Assembly (NCBI RefSeq): GCF_004379255.2
Contig: NC_056052.1
Location: 8,983,708-9,047,707, forward strand
Reading direction: 5' to 3'
DNA length: 64,000 bases
From: Salvia splendens
Taxonomy: Eukaryota; Streptophyta; Magnoliopsida; Lamiales; Lamiaceae
Positions 12,203 to 23,482 of this stretch are shown piece by piece. Positions within the stretch are counted from its first letter, which is position 1, and the number at the start of each line of letters is the position of its first letter. Below the pieces are notes generated by a model. The model saw nothing but the letters and a program-made list of their open reading frames with translations, made no database searches and was not told the origin of the DNA. The translations under genes were made by a program, and so were the position numbers.

Positions 12203-12587
12203 TTTAATAGGGAAATGACCAGAACCTCTAATGACAAAGATTCGATAACAAAATGACCCCAAAAAATTGCTTACATTGCAAATTCCACAGATTGCCAAAG
12301 AACCTTCTAAACAATTTAGAAGGAAACTTTGTTCTTCCGGAGCAAGCTTCTTTACAGTCTCAATTGATGAAGTATTTTTTGCATTAGAACTGTAGTCTTT
12401 AACAAGAAGAGGGTGATCACAAGCTTGTCGAAGTCGTAAAAGCATTAATAATATGTTGACATAATTCTGTTTAAGAGTGCCAGCTGCTTGATATTCCTAT
12501 TATATGCATAGAAAAAGAGGTTAATATCCTAGATCAACATAATATATGTGTAACTAGAGGTCTGATTGTAGTGATAAAACATGGAAT
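12203..12587 (-). repeat. Inverted-repeat arm B (reverse copy of CHR28 exon 8)
   Basis: Reverse complement of 11586-11972. On the minus strand it again encodes LLRLRQACDHPLL to CGICN. Its outer end fuses directly to the RNase H region of copia element 2, whose 3' end and 3' LTR are missing. Confidence 0.9.
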
Positions 12588-13890
12588 GTCTTCAAGGAAG
12601 TTCTTAAGCCACTCGGCTTCCTCACCAGCCTTATCCAAGGCAATGAACTCCGATTCCATTGTTGATCGGGCTATACAGGTCTGTTTTGTGGATTTCCACG
12701 ATACAGCACCACCCCCAATAGTAAAGACGTATCCACTTGTCGAAAGTGAGTCTCTATTATCAGATATCCAATTGGCATCACAGTACCCTTCAAGTACCGG
12801 GGGGTATCTCGAGAGGAGTAGCCCATGATTTTGAGTATGTTTTAGATATCTCAAAACCCTCACAAGAGCTCTCCAATGCTCTTTGCTTGGATTGCTCGTG
12901 TAACGACTTAACTTGTTCACGGCACAAGCAATGTCAGGTCGAGTGCAATTAGTCAAGTACATAATGCACCCGATGACCCGTGCATACTCTTCTTGAGCAA
13001 CGGGCTCGCCTTTGTTTTTGCTCAAGTGAACGTCGAGTTCAATTGGAGTCTTAACCGGCGCGCCATCATAGGCTTTGAATTTATTCAATATCTTCTCAAC
13101 ATAATGTGATTGTGTTAAGATGATTCCATCATTCGTTCTTAGAATCTTCATTCCAAGAATTACATCAGCTAGACCCATATCTTTCATGTCAAAGTTTCTC
13201 TTTAACATGGCCTTTGTATCGTTAATTACTTGAGTGTTGCTACCCAAGATTAACATATCATCAACGTAGAGATACACTATAACATGACCGTTATTAGTGC
13301 TCTTGATGTAGACACATTTGTCGCACTAGTTGATTTTAAACCCATTTGATAACATCACATTATCAAACTTCAAGTGCCATTGCAATGGCGCTTGTTTCAA
13401 TCCATAGAGGGATTTAACCAGTTTGCAGACCTTTTTCTCTTGTCCAGGTACTACAAACCCTTCAGGTTGTTCCATATAGATTTCATCTTCTAGTTCACCA
13501 TTTAGAAACGCAGTCTTTACGTCCATTTGGTGAATCTCAAGATTGTGCAATGCAGCAATCGCGAGAAGCACGCGGATGGAAGTAATCCTCGTTACAGGTG
13601 AGTATGTATCGAAGAAGTCATGTCCTTCCTTTTGTTTAAAACCCTTTACTGCTAGTCGGGCTTTATACTTATCCACTGTTCCATCGGCCTTAAATTTTCT
13701 TTTAAGTACCCATTTACAACCCAGAGGTTTCGCACCTTCAGGTAGATCAACCAACACCCACGTGTGGTTTAGCAAAATTGAATCAATTTCGCTTTGAACA
13801 GCTTCTTTCCAATGCAACCCGTCTGGGCCATCGAAAGCTACTTTTATAGATGTCGGTTCTTCATCTAGCATAAAAGCAATGTAGTCAGGA
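12588..13890 (-). pseudogene. Copia 2 reverse transcriptase / RNase H remnant
   Basis: Reads HWKEAVQSEIDSI, YKARLAVKGFKQKEGHDFFDTYSP, LAIAALHNLEIHQMDVKTAF (RT), then an in-frame TAG near 13326 just before CDKCVYIK, then YVDDMLILG and the RNase H motifs [20 protein letters not shown] and [20 protein letters not shown]. The frame also shifts at the junction with the integrase ORF near 13870-13900. The last part of RNase H is missing. Confidence 0.85.
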
Positions 13891-16738
13891 CCAAATGTTT
13901 TTGGTGTTCTGACCTATTACCACGTCTTAGTACTGTATCATTAGGATCGGGCCTTGCACGCTTGCGCGATTCAGGTTCCGCATCCGCTGATTTAGAACTA
14001 GTGGCTTCTTCTTCCACTGGTTTAGAACTAGTGGCTTCTTCTTCAATTCTTGTCTCAGAATTGGTTACGACCTTTTCTTTGTCTTTGCAAGGAAATGTAT
14101 TTTCGAGAAATACGGCATTCCTTGACTCAATTGTTGTCCCCACTGTTATAGTCGATATTTCAGACTTGTGAACAACAAATCGATATGCACTACTGTTAAG
14201 TGCATATCCAATGAAGATACCATCAACCGTTTTAGGTCCGATTGTAACTTCTTTGGGCGGAGGAACCATTACCTTTGCCAAACACCCCCACACTTTGAGG
14301 TATTTGTAGGATGGCTTCCTTCCCTTCCACAACTCATAAGGAGTAACATCTTTTCCTTTGAGAGGGATCTTATTCAAGATATAGTTGGCTGTCAAAACAG
14401 CTTCCCCCCACATGTTATGTGGTAATCCTGAAGTTAGAAGCAATGCATTCATCATCTCTTTTAGAGTTCGATTTTTGCGTTCTGCAACACCATTAGATTG
14501 TGGTGAATATGGAGCAGTTGTTTGATGAATTATACCACTTGCGTTGCATAACTCCTCAAACGGGGCTACATATTCTCCTCCTCTATCGCTTCGAATCATT
14601 TTGATTTTACAACCAAGTTGATTCTCAACTTCGTTCTTATAATTTTTGAACGCCTCTATTGCTTCATCTTTACTTCTTAAAAGATAAATGTAGCAATATC
14701 TTGTGCAATCATCTATGAAAGTGATAAAGTACTTTTTACCACCTCTAGTTTGCACCATCTTTAAATCACATACATCCGTGTGAATTAATTCAAGGGGTTT
14801 TGTGCTTCGTTCAACCGAGTGAAATGGCAACTTAGTCATTTTTGTTTCAAGACAAATTTCACATTTATCTTGATTATCCACTTCATTAGCCTTTAGTAAA
14901 TCTAAATTCACTAATCTTTTAATGGCTTTTGAATTTACATGTCCCAATCTACAATGCCACAAATTTAAAGACTCGGTCAAATAAGAGGAAGTAGATGCTT
15001 TATTATTATTGGCCAATGGCTTTGCAACACTGCGAGTTGCTACACTAAGCTTGAAAAGCCCGTCGGTTACATAACCTTTTCCGAGGGATTTTCCAAACTT
15101 ATACAAGACAAACCTATCAGACTCAAATACAAGTTTAAACCCCTTATTAACTAGTATTGATCCTGACACTAGGTTCTTGCGGATGTCCGGGACATGCAGC
15201 ACATCCTTCAACGTGATAGTTAGGCCAGACGTCATCATGAGAATCACGTTGCCAACGCCGAGGACTTCGGACGATGCTTGATTCCCCATGTTGATTTTCC
15301 TCCCTTCGACAGCAGTGTAGGAGGCAAACTTGCTCCTGTCGGAGCAAACATGTGCAGTAGCGCCGGTATCAATATACCAGCCACCATTGTTGTTGTTAAC
15401 AAGGTTGACCTCTTCAGTGACCACAGCAATGGGGTCGTTTTCATCCCAGTCTTTGAACTCCTTCTCAACGACGTGGGCAGCCGGCTTCTTCTTCTTGCTG
15501 CGGCAGTCCTTTGCAAAGTGGCCTTGTTTGCCACACTTGTAGCAGTCGCCTTCAAACTTCTTTGAAGGCTGCTTTCCCTTCCCCTTGTCATTTGGACGGT
15601 TTGGGCGAGGGCGTTTGTTGGAGGGTCCGCCCCGCTCCAACAGATTGGCCTTGGCTTCATTTGGGGTGAATCCCTTAGCCTTTTGATCACTTTTGCGCAC
15701 GTCGGCCTCGATGCGCAACTTCACGATCAAGTCTTCAAGGGTCATCTGCTTTCGCTTGTGCTTGAGATAACTCTTGAAGTCCTTCCAACTTGGAGGGAGC
15801 TTGTCAATGATCGTGCACCTTAGGAATTTGTCGGGCAAGGTCATCCCTTCAGCCACTAATGAGTGGATGATCATTTGGAGCTCTTGGACTTGCTCCATGA
15901 CGGGTCGAGAGTCGACCATTTTGTAGTCCATAAATTTGGAAGCTACAACTTGCTCCGTCCCTGCAGCATTATCTATGATATACTTCTTTTCTAGGTTTTC
16001 CCACATTTGTTTAGATGTGGTTACATTGGAGTATACATTGTACAAACTATCATCTAAAGCACTTAGAATGAAATTTTTACAAAGGTAATCTCCTTTCCTC
16101 CAAGCTTCATAATCTGCCATGACTTCGAGCCTAGTCTCTTGGTCGCTTGGTGCGGGCGGCTCGTTCTCCGTGAGGAAGTTGGCGACGCCCAATGTTGTCA
16201 AGTAGAACAACATCTTCTGGTACCACCGCTTGAAGTCAGATCCTCCAAACTTTGGTGGCTTCTCGGCGGGTGGCATCATTCTTGGTGCCATAGGTGCCGC
16301 ACTTGGTCCATTGAAGGAACCAATTCCGTTGCCCCCGAAGGAGCCAACAACTTGGTTGGGCATAGAGCCCCCCATGTTCGTGTTGGGCATAGTACCCCCC
16401 ACATTCGTGTTGGGCATAGTGCCCCCCACATTCGTGTTGATCCCGGAAGATCCAACACCAGTATTGAGCCCGAAGGCACCAACACTCGATCCATTAAAGG
16501 ATCCGAAGGAACCACTAAAAGTGGAACCAACCGAACCACCAAAGGTGGAACCAGTGGACGCCCCGAAGGGGTTGTCCCAAACCCAAGGGACGGTGGATGA
16601 GGCAGCTGGGAAGCCGGGGGTTGGCATCATCGAGGGAATCGATGAAGTGTTGACCGGTCCAGTGGTCGCCATGGTGGAGGGAATGGCGGAGGTGGTGGTG
16701 GCAGCAGCAGTGTTGGATTCCGTCGACATCTCCAGCAA
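13865..16738 (-). pseudogene. Copia 2 gag-protease-integrase ORF (957 codons)
   Basis: One long ORF. Its N-terminus is a Ser/Thr/Gly-rich extension with a short repeat ([13 protein letters not shown] units, about residues 105-135); a UBN2-like gag follows with [13 protein letters not shown], then a CCHC zinc knuckle [14 protein letters not shown] near residue 400, protease [13 protein letters not shown] near 455, integrase HHCC ([22 protein letters not shown]) and the DDE core with [10 protein letters not shown] and [13 protein letters not shown]. The zinc knuckle, protease and integrase catalytic residues are all visible, so this half looks preserved although the element as a whole is dead. 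Resembles the Tork/TNT1 side of copia. Confidence 0.85.
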
Positions 16739-16816
16739 AGGTTTAAGTTTCGAAAGTTTTTAGTTCAGTTTAAAAGGTCTAAATCCCTTCAAAGGCAAGT
16801 TATCTCGTCTTGCGAA

Positions 16817-17853
16817 TGTTGGTTTCTGGATTACAAGAGATAACAAAACCGGGCGTAATACAACCCAAAAGAAAAGAAAAGGAGGAACTGAACTTAAAAA
16901 TTACAACGTAAGAATTCGAAACAAAGAACCGTGAACTAAGTTTAGCCGAGTCGAGGAGGCCTCTTCCCGCAAGACGAGATACGCCCCGGTAGTGCTCTTC
17001 GGTTTGGCGTGTCGTGCCCAAAGGTAAAACGGCTACGTCTCTATTGATGCAGCACCGCAATCACTAGAGCTCCGGCGAACTGGATGGAGGAGAGAGCAGA
17101 GCTTCGACAGAAAGACAATGCAGAGAGAGGGAGAGAGCTTATGCAGAGAATGCGTGTATGTGTTGTGTCCTAATGCAGTGGTATGACTAGCCTATTTATA
17201 GGCCAAGCTACCATGCAGGGTCAACCAGCCATTGAAGGCTCATCATGGCCAATTCGTAACCGACGTCGGTTACAGGCGTGTGGCAGGAGTGTGCCATCCG
17301 TGTGTGGAGCGTGTGGATTTCTCACGTGGCACCTGTGACTGTGCCTCGCTTGACGACGTGTCAAGCCACTTGGATTGCTGACTCGGCGGTGGTCCAAAAA
17401 GAATAGTTTGGGCCAAGTCCAAGTCCAAGTCCAAGTCCAAGTCCAAGTCCAAGATCGAGATCGGGCTCGGGCGGGCGGCGGCGGCGGCGCGCGTGTGCGC
17501 GCGTATGGGCTTTTTCACCCATCTTGATCCACTATAATTATTAAGTAACATAAAGTCACTTAATTTAAACACATTAAAGATGTATTAATCTTCCAATGTG
17601 GGATAATTAACACTAGTTAATTATTCCCTAAGCACATGCTCAAAGCTTTAATTAAAAGCTAATTATGCCCAACTTTAATCCACTATTTCTCACTCACCGG
17701 AAATCGGATTTGAGAAAGTGAATATACTACATTTATCTACGTAAAATGTAGATCGACGCTATATCATTTAATTTCACAAAATTAAATGTCTCGTCATATT
17801 TATTCTTTGGTCAAAACCATTGACCGGGACATATTTAATCCATGATTTTTACA
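16817..17853 (-). repeat. Copia 2 5' LTR, about 1037 bp
   Basis: On the minus strand it starts TGTAAAAATCATGG and ends CCAGAAACCAACA. A TATA box (CCTATAAATAGG, 17191-17202, minus strand) lies before a CT-rich leader. U3 carries a (AAGTCC)n run near 17416-17452 and a GC-rich CGCGCG patch at 17460-17505. A shorter relative of this LTR lies at 20440-21080. Confidence 0.8.
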
Positions 17854-18892
17854 TGCATATCGGAGCGTATATCAGGTGACGACACCGAGTGTCCGGCCAA
17901 GAAATGCAAAAAGCCTCTTAATATGTCTAAGATATTTTCTATAATCACACTACGGACTGCTATGTTTGGTCAACTGAGTACAGAAAGTACTGCCGATTGC
18001 CCTAGTTCCGGAGTCACTGACTCTTCTGTACCTCAGATATTAAGAAGTCCTCAAGGTTCTTCCAAACATCTTGTTGTCCCTCTCTAAAGCACATGATTGC
18101 CACAAAAACGAGTTCCTCAGATAATATCGGAGGAGGCTATGACTCAGAAAATTCGCGTACTGATTCTGGGGATGATAGCAGAACATCGGATGTACGTAGA
18201 GACCCAATAAATTCAGTCGAGGCTGTGGGGCAGAAAGCCATAGTGTTCTCCCAGTGGACTGGGATGCTGGATTTGCTAGAATCGTGTTTAAAAAGTAATA
18301 ACATTCAGTACCGTAGACTTGATGGTACAATGCCTATTAGTGCTAGAGATAGAGCCGTTAAAGATTTCAATCTTCTTCCCGAGGTTTGTATGATTATTGG
18401 CAGCCTGATAATTGATTCGCCTCGTGTCATCTTGATTTCAATTCTGTAAATAAAGCTTCTTTGTTTCAGGTTTCTGTTATGATCATGTCTCTGAAAGCAG
18501 CGAGTCTCGGGCTGAACATGGTAGCAGCTTGTAATGTGCTCCTTTTGGACCTATGGTGGAACCCGACCACTGAAGATCAAGCTATAGATAGAGCGCATCG
18601 TATCTGGCAGAAGCGCCCTGTTTCAGTTTATCGGCTAACTGTGAAGGACACAGTGGAAGATCGCATTTTGGCCCTACAGGTACATTTTCTTTTCAAGATT
18701 TTGTTTTGGATTGTATGTTTGATCATGTCATCATGTCAAACTAACTCTTCATTTCTTTTATGCAAATATTTTGGTGTTCTCCAGCAAAGGAAGAGGAGAA
18801 TGGTTGCATATGCGTATGGAGAGTGCGAAACAGGCACGAGACAAAGTCGACTCACAGTGGAAGATCTGAAGTATCTGTTCAGGGGTGATTAG
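17854..18892 (+). pseudogene. CHR28-like RING remnant and helicase C-lobe exons
   Basis: Begins inside the RING at CISERISGDDTECPAKKC, the last cysteines of a C3HC4 finger; the CGH core is missing. Linker sequence continues through SSVPQILRSPQGSSK, then the frame breaks (about 18060-18110) and resumes as SSSDNIGGGYDSENS. The next parts read QKAIVFSQWTGMLDLLE and QYRRLDGTM, donor at 18384; exon 18470-18679 has [16 protein letters not shown] and [18 protein letters not shown]; the last exon 18785-18892 ends with [14 protein letters not shown] and TAG. The motif VI glycine (RIGQ) is tryptophan here. Confidence 0.85.
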
Positions 18893-20289
18893 GGATGTTA
18901 TTGAGGTTGGCTCGGCTCGTATTCTTTCTGCATTGTATATCGGTTAACGACAGCTATAAGTGGTGATGAAGCTCTAGCATACTGGGAATTTTTCAAAGAT
19001 TTTACCAGGATTGAAATGATCTGATTTTGCTTTTGAGAGTTCACAATGTATATGAAATACTACTAGCTTAGATGCATATCTATTGTAGGAGTACATGTCA
19101 GTCAGTGGCTCTTCTTGTAGGGGGGGAAATATTCTCATTTTTGTTCCTTGTACTGGATATTTGGGATGCTTTTTCCCTATTGCCCAAGATAAACTTGATT
19201 TCACATTTTCACTATGACCCTCGATTGACTTTTAGGGGCTAATATATAATTTGAATGTTTTTTTCAAATATTAAAATTCTTATTAGCCATTGAGCTAATA
19301 ATTGATAATAATATGTCTAATGAAGTCATTATTTAATTGTAGTTAGAAATTAAGTATTGTGTTAACAATATAACACTCCCCTACCAACATATTATTAATT
19401 TGATAGAAAATTTTCCCACATTCCATGTATAAATACTAGGGTTATACTAAAATGATAACCACAATTAAAATGACAATGAACCACCAATGAGAATCCTTAT
19501 ATTTAGGAGCAGATTCAATCTTAGTCTGCCACGTGGCATGCTTGCTTATCTATGTATAGCAAATACTTTGAGTATGTCTGATTTCGTATTGCAGATTGTT
19601 TGGAACCATATGTCGAATTACTTGCTAATGTATCGCATATTGCTTGTATATGTTGTCATTTTAACTATGGTGTGTCACCATAGTGCTCTAATTTCATATC
19701 CCAGATTGCTTGGAACTATATGCCAAATTGTTTGTCTATGTATTACAAATTGTTGCTTAGATTGTCATTTCAACTATGGTGTCACCACAATGCAAGAGTG
19801 ATTCATCATCCTATGTACTTAAATCTTTGATCTTCTTCCATAATTATCATCAAAATTATCGTACACCTAAATGTAGAAAAATAATCACATCACCCATTTT
19901 AAGATAATTACCTTATTTTCTCTTTATATATACAAAAAAATGTAAATACATAAAAAAAGATAATAATAATAATAATTTTAAATTTGTTAACATTGAATAT
20001 TATAAAATTCAATTACAACATGGATGAATATATAGTGTATAAATTAATATAGTATAGTTAATTGACTAAAAACAAAGCAAATTTTAAATACTAATATTTT
20101 TGTAATCCACTCTTTCATCGTTTAAAAACAATCGAAGTTTGCAAAAGAAATTTAAATCAATAAAAATTAAGATTTTTATTTTTTGAGTGTGTGCATGAAT
20201 ACTACGCCGCCGTGATTCCTCTTATATAACCACACTGTTTGTGGCGACGATATCATTTTTTCTACTACGAATCAACCTATCAACAACCA
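18893..20289. other. AT-rich intergenic region between CHR28-like and NUG2-like pseudogenes
   Basis: No gene is supported. There are paired, imperfect inverted stretches around 19450-19800 (ACACCATAGTTG/CAACTATGGTG-like), suggesting an old fold-back element, but I cannot set its ends. From about 20205 the sequence could be the old NUG2 leader. Confidence 0.5.
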
Positions 20290-20439
20290 TGGCGAAGAAG
20301 AAGAAGAGATCCGCCAACGTTTCAGGGAAGCCGAAGCACTCTCTCGATGTCAACAGATACAACAACAAAGGCAAATTTGTTAAAATCGTAGTCCGGTCAA
20401 TGCAATTGAACGGGCCGTACAAATGACAGATTATTTAAT

Positions 20440-21080
20440 TTTAAAAATAATTAAATAATTTATAATCAATCTATGCTCTGGGTAGGTGATTGTGGTATAT
20501 TCACTTTCTCTAAGCCGATTCCGGTGAGTAAGAAATAATATATTAAAGTATGTCACGATATATGGAGATATGTAATTAATTAATTAAATAATTAATTAAT
20601 TTTATTTTGGACACATAGATAAAATAATGTGGCAAATGGGCATACGGGGAAAGCATCGTAGAATGCGTGCACATTGATCGAGTTGTCCAGATCATTTACA
20701 TTTCTGGAATGAACAACTACGTGAGAGGTGTCTAGATATATCCGTTCAGGTTCATGCTCCATGATTGACGTTTGTAACGTGTGTAACGTTTGTAACCGCC
20801 GACCAGTACAATTAGCCTTAATGGCTGTTTTGATTCCACCTCCACATGCATTGGACTTAGCCTATAAATAGACATGCATCCCTTGCATTCTCTACACCAC
20901 TTTACAAACAAACTAAACATATCATCTGCATAGCTCTCTCTCCCTCTCTGCATAGTCTTCCGTCGATGCTTTGCCCTCGCCATCATCCAGTTCGCCGGAG
21001 TTTGTTCCGTCGCGGTGCTGCAACGAACAAGACAAAACCGTTTTATCTTTGGGGACGACACACCAATGCGAGAACACAGT
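20440..21080 (+). repeat. Truncated LTR related to copia 2
   Basis: Shares with the copia 2 LTR the U3 string TATTCACTTTCTC...GATTCCGGTGAG and, near 20862, the promoter CCTATAAATAG followed by a CT-rich leader and CATCCAGTTCGCCGGAG. It is in plus orientation, shorter (about 0.6 kb) and has no internal region, so a solo or truncated LTR. It follows NUG2 exon 1 and is one reason the next exons are missing. Confidence 0.65.
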
Positions 21081-21163
21081 AAAAAAAGGAAATTAATCAC
21101 TTGTGGTGGGACAACTCAAAATGGAAAGTTGATCACTTGCAGTGGGACGGAGGGAGTAATATA

Positions 21164-21386
21164 CTCCCTCCGTCCTACAAGAGTATGCACTCTGTCATTT
21201 TTAGTCCGTCCTATAAGAATATGCACTTTCTAATTTTGGTATCTCTTTTCTCTCTAATGAGGTGGGACTCATTCTCCACTAACAATACTTTAATTACTTT
21301 TTCTCTCTATCTCTCTCTTACTTTACTAATTTTATATTCAAACCCGTGCCGAACTCAAAGTACATATTCTTTGGGGACGGATGGAG
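21164..21386. mobile_element. Stowaway-like MITE
   Basis: CTCCCTCCGTCCTACAAGAG at the left and TTGGGGACGGATGGAG at the right, with TA on each side (21162-21163, 21387-21388). A second right-type end, GGGACGGAGGGAG, lies just upstream at 21143-21155, so two relatives abut. Confidence 0.7.
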
Positions 21387-21462
21387 TAATATATAAAATA
21401 TATTATATGTATAATATAAATACTAGTATTATATAGAATATACGGTATAAACTTTATAATTT

Positions 21463-21683
21463 AGGTGTGCGTTATAATGCTAACTTTTCTTAAATTGCTA
21501 ACTCATCAATGTAGTGTATTAAAAATGTCAACACGATCACGTTAAAATGTCAGTACATATTTGTGTTGAAATTTTAATAAATTATGTTGACATTTCAGTA
21601 TCATCGTATTGACATTTCTAATACACTACGTTGATGAGTTAGCAAGTTAGCAATTTAAGAAAAGTTAGCAATGGATCACACCT

Positions 21684-21684
<1 letters not shown>
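21463..21684. mobile_element. Mutator-like MITE with long inverted ends
   Basis: Left AGGTGTGCGTTATAATGCTA and right end GCAATGGATCACACCT open a long inverted repeat (AACTTTTCTTAAATTGCTAA pairs with its complement on the right). Flanks match as a 9-bp TSD with one change: TTATAATTT (21454-21462) and TTATAATAT (21685-21693). A 9-bp TSD fits Mutator. Confidence 0.7.

Positions 21685-21689
<5 letters not shown>

Positions 21690-21732
<43 letters not shown>
21690..21732. repeat. (TA)n microsatellite
   Basis: About 40 bp of alternating A and T immediately right of the Mutator-like MITE. Confidence 0.9.
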
Positions 21733-21735
<3 letters not shown>

Positions 21736-22202
21736 AAAAAATTAATATACTATATATAATTTTCCCTTGGACACATAAAAATATGGAATTGATATAGCAT
21801 AGGAATTAAGACAAATTTGGTAAAGTGTGATAGGATGAGAAGAGTAGTTAAATTAGTATTAGTTGATAGTGAGACTCGCATTATTAGTAGTGTTTAATTG
21901 TGGTATAAGTTGTAAATAAGTTGATTTATAGTGTAATAAATTGGGATAACTTTCCAAAAATGGAATGTACATATTTTTGTGGGATGTACGAAAAATAAAG
22001 GTAAACATATTTTTATGGGCGGACGGAGTATTAAAATATAATTCGATTTTTTGTTTTTTTTTTTCGCCTGAACCGAACTTGAAAACCTAACTGAATTTTA
22101 AAATTTCGGTTTGGATCGGTTCGGATATTTGTTTTTTTCTGGTCTTAGTCGAGTTTGAAAGAGAACTGACTGAACTATGTTTTTGGTTGCTCACATTGGT
22201 AG

Positions 22203-22716
22203 GTAACTCGCATGTTATGCCTCAGAAAGAGCTCCAACGCTTCTGCAAGGAGCTTCGCACCCGGCTAGAGATGCCCAAGGTTTTCGGTTCCGGCGGTTAA
22301 CCGCGGAACCGTGACTTTTTTCTTGAACCGGAACCGCCATATTTTGAACCGCGGGCCGGTTCCGGTTCCAAATTTTACGAACCGAAACCGTGCCGGAACC
22401 GCCGGTTCTGGACGGTTCCAAACCGGAACAGTGAAAAACCGTCGGAAAACCGTGAAATGTAGCCGGAACCGCGAAAAACCGCTGGAAACCGGCGGTTCGG
22501 AACCGTGAAAAACCGTAAAATAACTGCCGGAAAACCGACGGTTCGGAACCGGAACCGTGAAATAGCCTCACGGTTCGGTTCCGGTTCCACATTTCTCGAA
22601 ACTGGAACCGCCGGTTTACGAACCGTGGGCATGTCTACACCCGGCTTTCAAGCAGCTATGAGGTTATGTTGAAGGGAAAGAAGCTACCTATGTCCCTCTT
22701 GAATGATCATCAAAAG
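22203..22716 (+). pseudogene. NUG2-like exon 2, split by a hAT MITE
   Basis: The exon begins after AG at 22202 (NSHVMPQKELQ) and its two halves join in frame across the MITE if one TSD copy is removed (ELRTRL then SSSYEV). It ends at ...LLNDHQK before GT at 22717. Confidence 0.85.
22266..22637. mobile_element. hAT-like MITE inserted in NUG2 coding sequence
   Basis: Terminal inverted repeats TAGAGATGCCCAAGG and CCGTGGGCATGTCTA, with a perfect 8-bp TSD CACCCGGC (22258-22265 and 22638-22645), the hallmark of hAT elements. The inside is a CGGTTCCGG-rich, self-complementary 372 bp with no coding potential. Confidence 0.92.
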
Positions 22717-22751
22717 GTTTGAAGCACTACACATGATGAAGACAACCTAGG

Positions 22752-23466
22752 TGATGAATCCGCGAATTTCTGATGTTAGTGAATGCAGGAAAATACAGAT
22801 CACGACACAAAGAATTTACGTGGTTCGATTTACTGAAGTAAATCTACGTCCACGGGAAGAAAAGAGGGCAGAGTTGTATTGCTTGATCTGTTTTCTACAG
22901 CTTACAAATACAAACTTGCTATATGGTGTTTTATCTCTAGAGAGCTTAACCCTTTTCTATCTGATCTAAGTTCTATTTATACATTGAACTAAGATCGTGG
23001 CTTGCATCACCACTAATGATGGTTGTGGATGTCGTGGAGGTCCTGCATGTAGCGTAGGTCATGGCCTACGATCGTGGCCTGAGCAGACACCACGTGGTAG
23101 TGGGTGTGTTGGAAGTTGTGGAAATCCTGTATGGGTCCACTAACTCCTTGTTCGGTCGAATACTGAGACCGAACTGCTTTGGTTGCCGATCTGAGAGTAG
23201 AGCTTGATGCCGACCTGAGAGCAGAGCTTGATTGGTTGGCTTTTGCCGAGCTGTAGGCTGAGGCCGAACTCTTACTGAGACCGAACTGCTTTGGTTGCCG
23301 ATCTGGGAGCTTGATGCCGACTTGAGAGCAGAGCTTGATTGGTTGGCTTTTACCGAGCTGTAGGCTGAGGCCGAACTCTTTGGTAATGCCGAACTCATAC
23401 TCTTCCTTGGGCTTTGGGCTGATGGGCCGTTGGTGCTGTTGGGCTTGTTTAGTCCGTACCCCATCA
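22752..23466 (-). repeat. Gypsy 1 3' LTR (left copy), 715 bp
   Basis: Starts TGATGAATCC and ends CCCCATCA on the plus strand. Contains an imperfect internal duplication of about 110 bp (GACCGAACTGCTTTGG... at 23161-23390) and a TATAAATAG box on the minus strand near 22975. Confidence 0.94.
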
Positions 23467-23482
23467 CTACCCCCCCCGAAAG
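23467..23482 (-). promoter_or_regulatory. Polypurine tract of gypsy 1
   Basis: On the minus strand CTTTCGGGGGGGGTAG lies directly before the 3' LTR, the expected place for plus-strand priming. Confidence 0.75.

Larger units (their letters stand above)
12588..17853 (-). mobile_element. Truncated Ty1/copia retrotransposon 2 in the RING exon
   Basis: Minus-strand element with its 5' LTR at 16817-17853, gag-protease-integrase from 16738 downward and RT/RNase H to about 12588, where it is cut off inside RNase H by the inverted exon copy. The 3' LTR and left TSD are gone. On the other side the LTR's outer end (...TTTTTACA) abuts CHR28 coding sequence (TGC ATA TCG GAG, CISE), so the insertion was into coding DNA of the RING exon. 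Inverted duplication plus loss of the 3' end point to rearrangement at this spot after insertion. Confidence 0.88.
1618..18892 (+). pseudogene. CHR28: Decayed SNF2 helicase-like factor, CHR27/CHR28 (FRG) type
   Basis: The family consists of SNF2 ATPases of the Rad5/16 type with a RING finger between the two helicase lobes; Arabidopsis FRG1/FRG2 (CHR27/CHR28) act in the nucleus in chromatin silencing. Proposed exons: 1618-1734, 2244-2287, 2485-3669, 5213-5284, 5760-5837, 5925-6812, 11460-11590, 11679-11900, 17854-18383, 18470-18679 and 18785-18892, all bounded by GT/AG except where 17854 abuts an LTR. Visible motifs are GLGKT (motif I), DEAQ (motif II), LRQACDHPLL, VFSQWT, the [19 protein letters not shown] region and the family C-terminus [11 protein letters not shown]. 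The gene cannot make a full protein: there are frameshifts near 2900 and 6623, more between about 18060 and 18110, the first half of the RING exon is missing, and motif VI reads RIWQ where the family has RIGQ. The intron layout is kept, so it is a decayed normal gene and not a retrocopy. Family assignment is firm; which paralogue it is, is not. Confidence 0.88.

Noticed and set aside
1618..18892. Functional CHR28-like gene with retroelements in introns
   Set aside because: Copia 1 alone could be spliced out, but two frameshifts, the lost RING half and the copia 2 exon insertion cannot.
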